DNA of 26,873 nt from Euglena gracilis (lineage: Eukaryota; Euglenozoa; Euglenophyceae; Euglenales; Euglenaceae): positions 1-26,873 of the forward strand of contig CAAHFI010545167.1 of NCBI GenBank assembly GCA_900893395.1. Direction: 5' to 3'. Of this stretch, positions 24,711-26,873 are shown piece after piece. The stretch's first letter is position 1; every line of letters begins with the position of its first letter. Under the pieces are notes generated by a model. It saw only the letters and a list, made by a program, of their open reading frames with translations. It was not told where the DNA came from and ran no database searches. Both the position numbers and the translations under genes were made by a program.

Positions 24711-25510
24711 AGGAGTTGTTTGGGTGCGGTTCTCTTGGAAAGGGGGGAACAAAAGCGTTTTGTTTGCGTTTTTTTTGGCAAAATTTGTGTTGTTTGGGGG
24801 GCTTTTTCCGTGCCGCTTGGTTGTTTTTTCTCTGCCCCCCCCCTCCGTCTTCCGGCGGAGTCATTTAGTGCTGCCGTAAATTCGTTGCTCAAATTTGTAT
24901 CCACCAGAAAATAGTCTCGTCTTATTGTGTTTATCCCGGCTGGGAAGTACTTCCCGTTCCATTGACACAGCTCCAACTGCTCGCCGTTGACACGTTGACA
25001 CATCCACCGGCATGGATGTTGCGATTAAACCTGGCGAGCGCAGCCGTCGAGCGTACTAAAAACCGGCGAGGTTGCGCCGTGGTGACTTTGCCCTGCTTTT
25101 AATTTTGGCGCTCTCCGGTAGGCACCAAAAGAGGAGGAGGTGCCCCAGCCGCAGCCAGCCACGGCTAGCCGCATAACTGGTGTTTTTTTGTTTTTTATAA
25201 TAAAAAAAAGGGTAAAAAAAAAGGCAAAAAAAACAAAGGGGAAAATGATGGTCCAAATTTTGCGTTTGATCGCAAGGGTGAAACCAATCTTAGCTCAAAT
25301 GACTTGAAAACCAATACTTTGGTTGTCTTCAACAAGAATGGTCAAAATAGGGCATTTTTCTGCCATTTTGGCTTGAAACCATTCCAAACTAGGTCCTTTT
25401 TTGACAGAGCGCGGGAACAAAAGGCAAAATTTAAACTGCCGTTTTTTTTGAAAAAAACGTGTTTTTTTTAAAAAAACGTGTTTTTTTTTGACTTCGTTTT
25501 TACTACAAAA
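24711..25510. other. No confident gene; T/A homopolymers
   Basis: A minus-strand frame from 25003 to about 24855 looks protein-like (MCQRVNGEQLELCQWNGKYF, RRDYFLVDTNLSNEFTAAL) but is short and unidentified. The rest is A/T-run-rich. TTTTTTTGAAAAAAACGTG repeats at 25442-25490. Confidence 0.3.
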
Positions 25511-25652
25511 AAGGGGGGGTGGACGGCCGGTTCTGTCCCGAACCCGGTGTCCGGGGACGCCGGGTTCAGGACAGAACCGGCGTCCGCCCCCCCCCTGTTT
25601 AAAGCGGCGTTTTAGAGACGCCGGTTCAGGACAGAACCGGTGTCCCCCCCCT
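25511..25652. repeat. GC hairpin plus partial second copy
   Basis: GGACGGCCGGTTCTGTCC-GAACCCGG pairs with CCGGGTTCAGGACAGAACCGG-CGTCC around a ~12-nt centre (25520-25590), with G and C runs outside. A second ACGCCGGTTCAGGACAGAAC-CGGTGTCC lies at about 25618-25647. This is a fold-back element similar in plan to those at 6.1 and 22.4 kb. Confidence 0.7.
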
Positions 25653-26160
25653 TTGGGCCAGGTACGAGTAGAAACCCACGTATTGTGTTCCCCTTTAGGC
25701 TTTCTTTAGCACAATGATGGGCGTTCCCTCGCTGCTGTAGTCCGCGACGCTCTGCCCGCCAGCCCAACCAGTGCCCCAATTTTGGGACCGCCTTGGAGCC
25801 TCAAGGTGATGCGCCCGACACCGCCCTCTTTGGGGACACTTTTGCCAAGAAACCGAGGGCCAGGGGTGGTCAGGAAAAGACTGCACAGGGCAGTTTGGGC
25901 CCTTTGCCGATTTTCAAAAAACTCTGGACCACAAAAAATTGCGTCATCGGAAAATTGGATGACTGGTTTGCGGCCTTCGCAAAAATTTACGGTGGATGTG
26001 GAGTATCTTTTTGATACTCCACAAGAAAAAGCGGACGCTTTGTCCGGCAACAACTTGTCCCAACCGACGCGGGGGTTGCAATGCGGTGTTGGGCGCCGAC
26101 AACACTGAAAACCAACTCAAATGGTGCAGCAGCGTTTTACAAGAAAAGCCGGAGGCATCG
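25653..26160. other. Weak coding-like sequence, nature unknown
   Basis: The plus strand reads KKLWTTKNCVIGKLDDWFAA (about 25918-25978), KFTVDVEYLFDTPQEKADAL (25983-26042) and RRGGCNAVLGADNTENQLKW (about 26063-26125) in three frames. The minus strand reads WAGGQSVADYSSEGTPIIVL (25770-25710). Either a decayed gene or chance; no family was recognised. GGAGTATC-TTTTT-GATACTCC at 26000-26020 is a small hairpin. Confidence 0.25.
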
Positions 26161-26164
26161 GAAC

Positions 26165-26330
26165 GGTCGTTCCAGGGGGGCGGACGGACGCGACGGACGG
26201 ACGGCTGGTGAAAAAAGCGAAGGTCCGCACGGACGGCTGACCTTGTGGGCTTGGTCCAGACGGCTGAAAGAAAATGCACTTGGTCCAGCTAGCCGGCTGG
26301 CCGGCTGGCCGGCCGGGTCTTTGGAAGCAC
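26165..26330 (-). repeat. GGACGGACGGCTGG modular repeat
   Basis: GGACGGACGCGACGGACGGA, CGGACGGCTGACC, TTGGTCCAGACGGCTG and a GCCGGCTG run. It is the reverse complement of the modules at 12591-12735 and 14260-14375. Confidence 0.7.
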
Positions 26331-26547
26331 AGGCGTAAACCACAATCGCGTAGATCGCCAACCGGAAGTAACGGTCCAGATCTGGGTTCCACACAACATG
26401 TCAGATCTACAGTACGATGTCCGCTGAGCTGCCCCGTACTGCAAGGTTCGTATCAGAGGTGATGCACGGGCCTATTTCTGTGGTATTTATCATTCAACCT
26501 CAAGATGATTATTTCCAAGTGGCTACAGTGACCTCCTTGTACTCCTT

Positions 26548-26578
26548 GATATCATTCTCATCCTCCGAGAATGATATC
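26548..26578. repeat. 12-bp-arm hairpin just upstream of a tRNA-like gene
   Basis: GATATCATTCTC and its exact reverse complement enclose a 7-nt loop. It ends one base before the acceptor stem of the following tRNA-like sequence. Confidence 0.8.
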
Positions 26579-26579
26579 A

Positions 26580-26650
26580 CCCCCCGTGGCGTAGCGGTCG
26601 TGTGGTTAGCGTGTGACCGGTAGGTCGCGGGTTCGAATCCCGCCGGGGGG
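26580..26650 (+). tRNA. tRNA-like gene with perfect acceptor and T arm
   Basis: The acceptor CCCCCCG/CGGGGGG forms seven perfect pairs, the T arm GCGGG-TTCGAAT-CCCGC is perfect, and the A box (TGGCGTAGCGG) and B box fit. The middle does not fold normally: TGACC-GGTA-GGTCG makes a four-base loop, so no anticodon can be assigned. T5 at 26661-26665 may terminate transcription. It is best read as a tRNA-derived SINE head or an aberrant tRNA. Confidence 0.55.
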
Positions 26651-26734
26651 CAACTTCGCGTTTTTCCTGATTTGACGGGACGAGTAGAGGGAAGCCGTGA
26701 CTGCTTTTCGGAAAGGAAGAAATTTTTTTTTTCG

Positions 26735-26873
26735 GTCCGGCCGGCTGGTAAGACAGACATTGGTCCGGCTTGACGGACGGCTGGCGAAAAAATACTTCGT
26801 CCGGACGGACGGCTGGGCGTCCAGCATTGGTCCGGCTGAAGAGGTCCGGACGGCTCGGACGGCTAGCCGGCTA
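26735..26873 (-). repeat. GGACGGACGGCTGG modular repeat to window end
   Basis: TTGGTCCGGC and GGACGGACGGCTGG modules alternate with short A-rich links up to the last base, so the array probably runs beyond the window. On the minus strand it reads CCAGCCGTCCGTCC like the arrays at 12.6 and 14.3 kb. Confidence 0.75.

Noticed and set aside
24252-25003. Long open frames on both strands (about 200 residues)
   Set aside because: They arise from a 24-bp minisatellite whose period keeps all frames open.

Overview
The window looks like a gene-poor, repeat-rich piece of a eukaryotic nuclear genome, most likely a protist or alga, although an invertebrate cannot be excluded. The grounds are a gene model with three GT-AG micro-introns, RNA polymerase III style tRNA-like genes with A/B boxes and T-run terminators, a non-LTR retrotransposon (LINE), and dense fold-back and minisatellite sequence. 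Nothing looks bacterial, and I could not name the species. C/G and A/T homopolymers are very common, so many long open frames are composition artefacts.

Layout. 1-1445: clusters of a GATTAAYCG-type repeat around three tRNA-like genes. 2548-3132 (minus): the C-terminal end of a LINE. 3313-4072: the best host-type gene, four exons joined by introns of 42, 47 and 41 nt, with a helix-turn-helix-like segment. 4666-5370 (minus): a coding-like locus with a second partial copy near 20.5 kb. 5440-5975 and 6067-6164: a cluster of palindromic fold-back elements. 6773-12590: a degraded LINE with a Pro/Gln-rich first part, Cys/His clusters, three 2A-like peptides and a reverse transcriptase. It is cut off at its 3' end by a CCGTCC/GCCGGC minisatellite. 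13.6-14.0 kb: coding-like sequence of unknown nature. 14110-14180: a well-folded tRNA-His-like gene with an ATG anticodon and a T8 terminator. 14.5-16.6 kb: nested inverted repeats and two short terminal-inverted-repeat elements. 17.0-19.3 kb: C-rich and A/T-rich low-complexity sequence and a TTAGGAAT array. 21062-22349: a 1.3-kb element with terminal inverted repeats, an 86-bp palindrome-rich block at each end and three diverged ~146-bp internal repeats. It is followed by a >50-bp-arm hairpin. 23.7 kb and 26.6 kb: further tRNA-like (SINE-head) sequences. 24.4-24.7 kb: a 24-bp minisatellite.

The parts are mostly mobile DNA rather than a cooperating pathway. The two most interesting items are the LINE whose small Cys/His segments alternate with 2A-like ribosome-skipping sequences, and a set of GC-tipped hairpin elements sharing tip architecture (and, for two, AAAATC/GATTTT ends) but not arm sequence. 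All family assignments rest on motif reading; no database search was possible.
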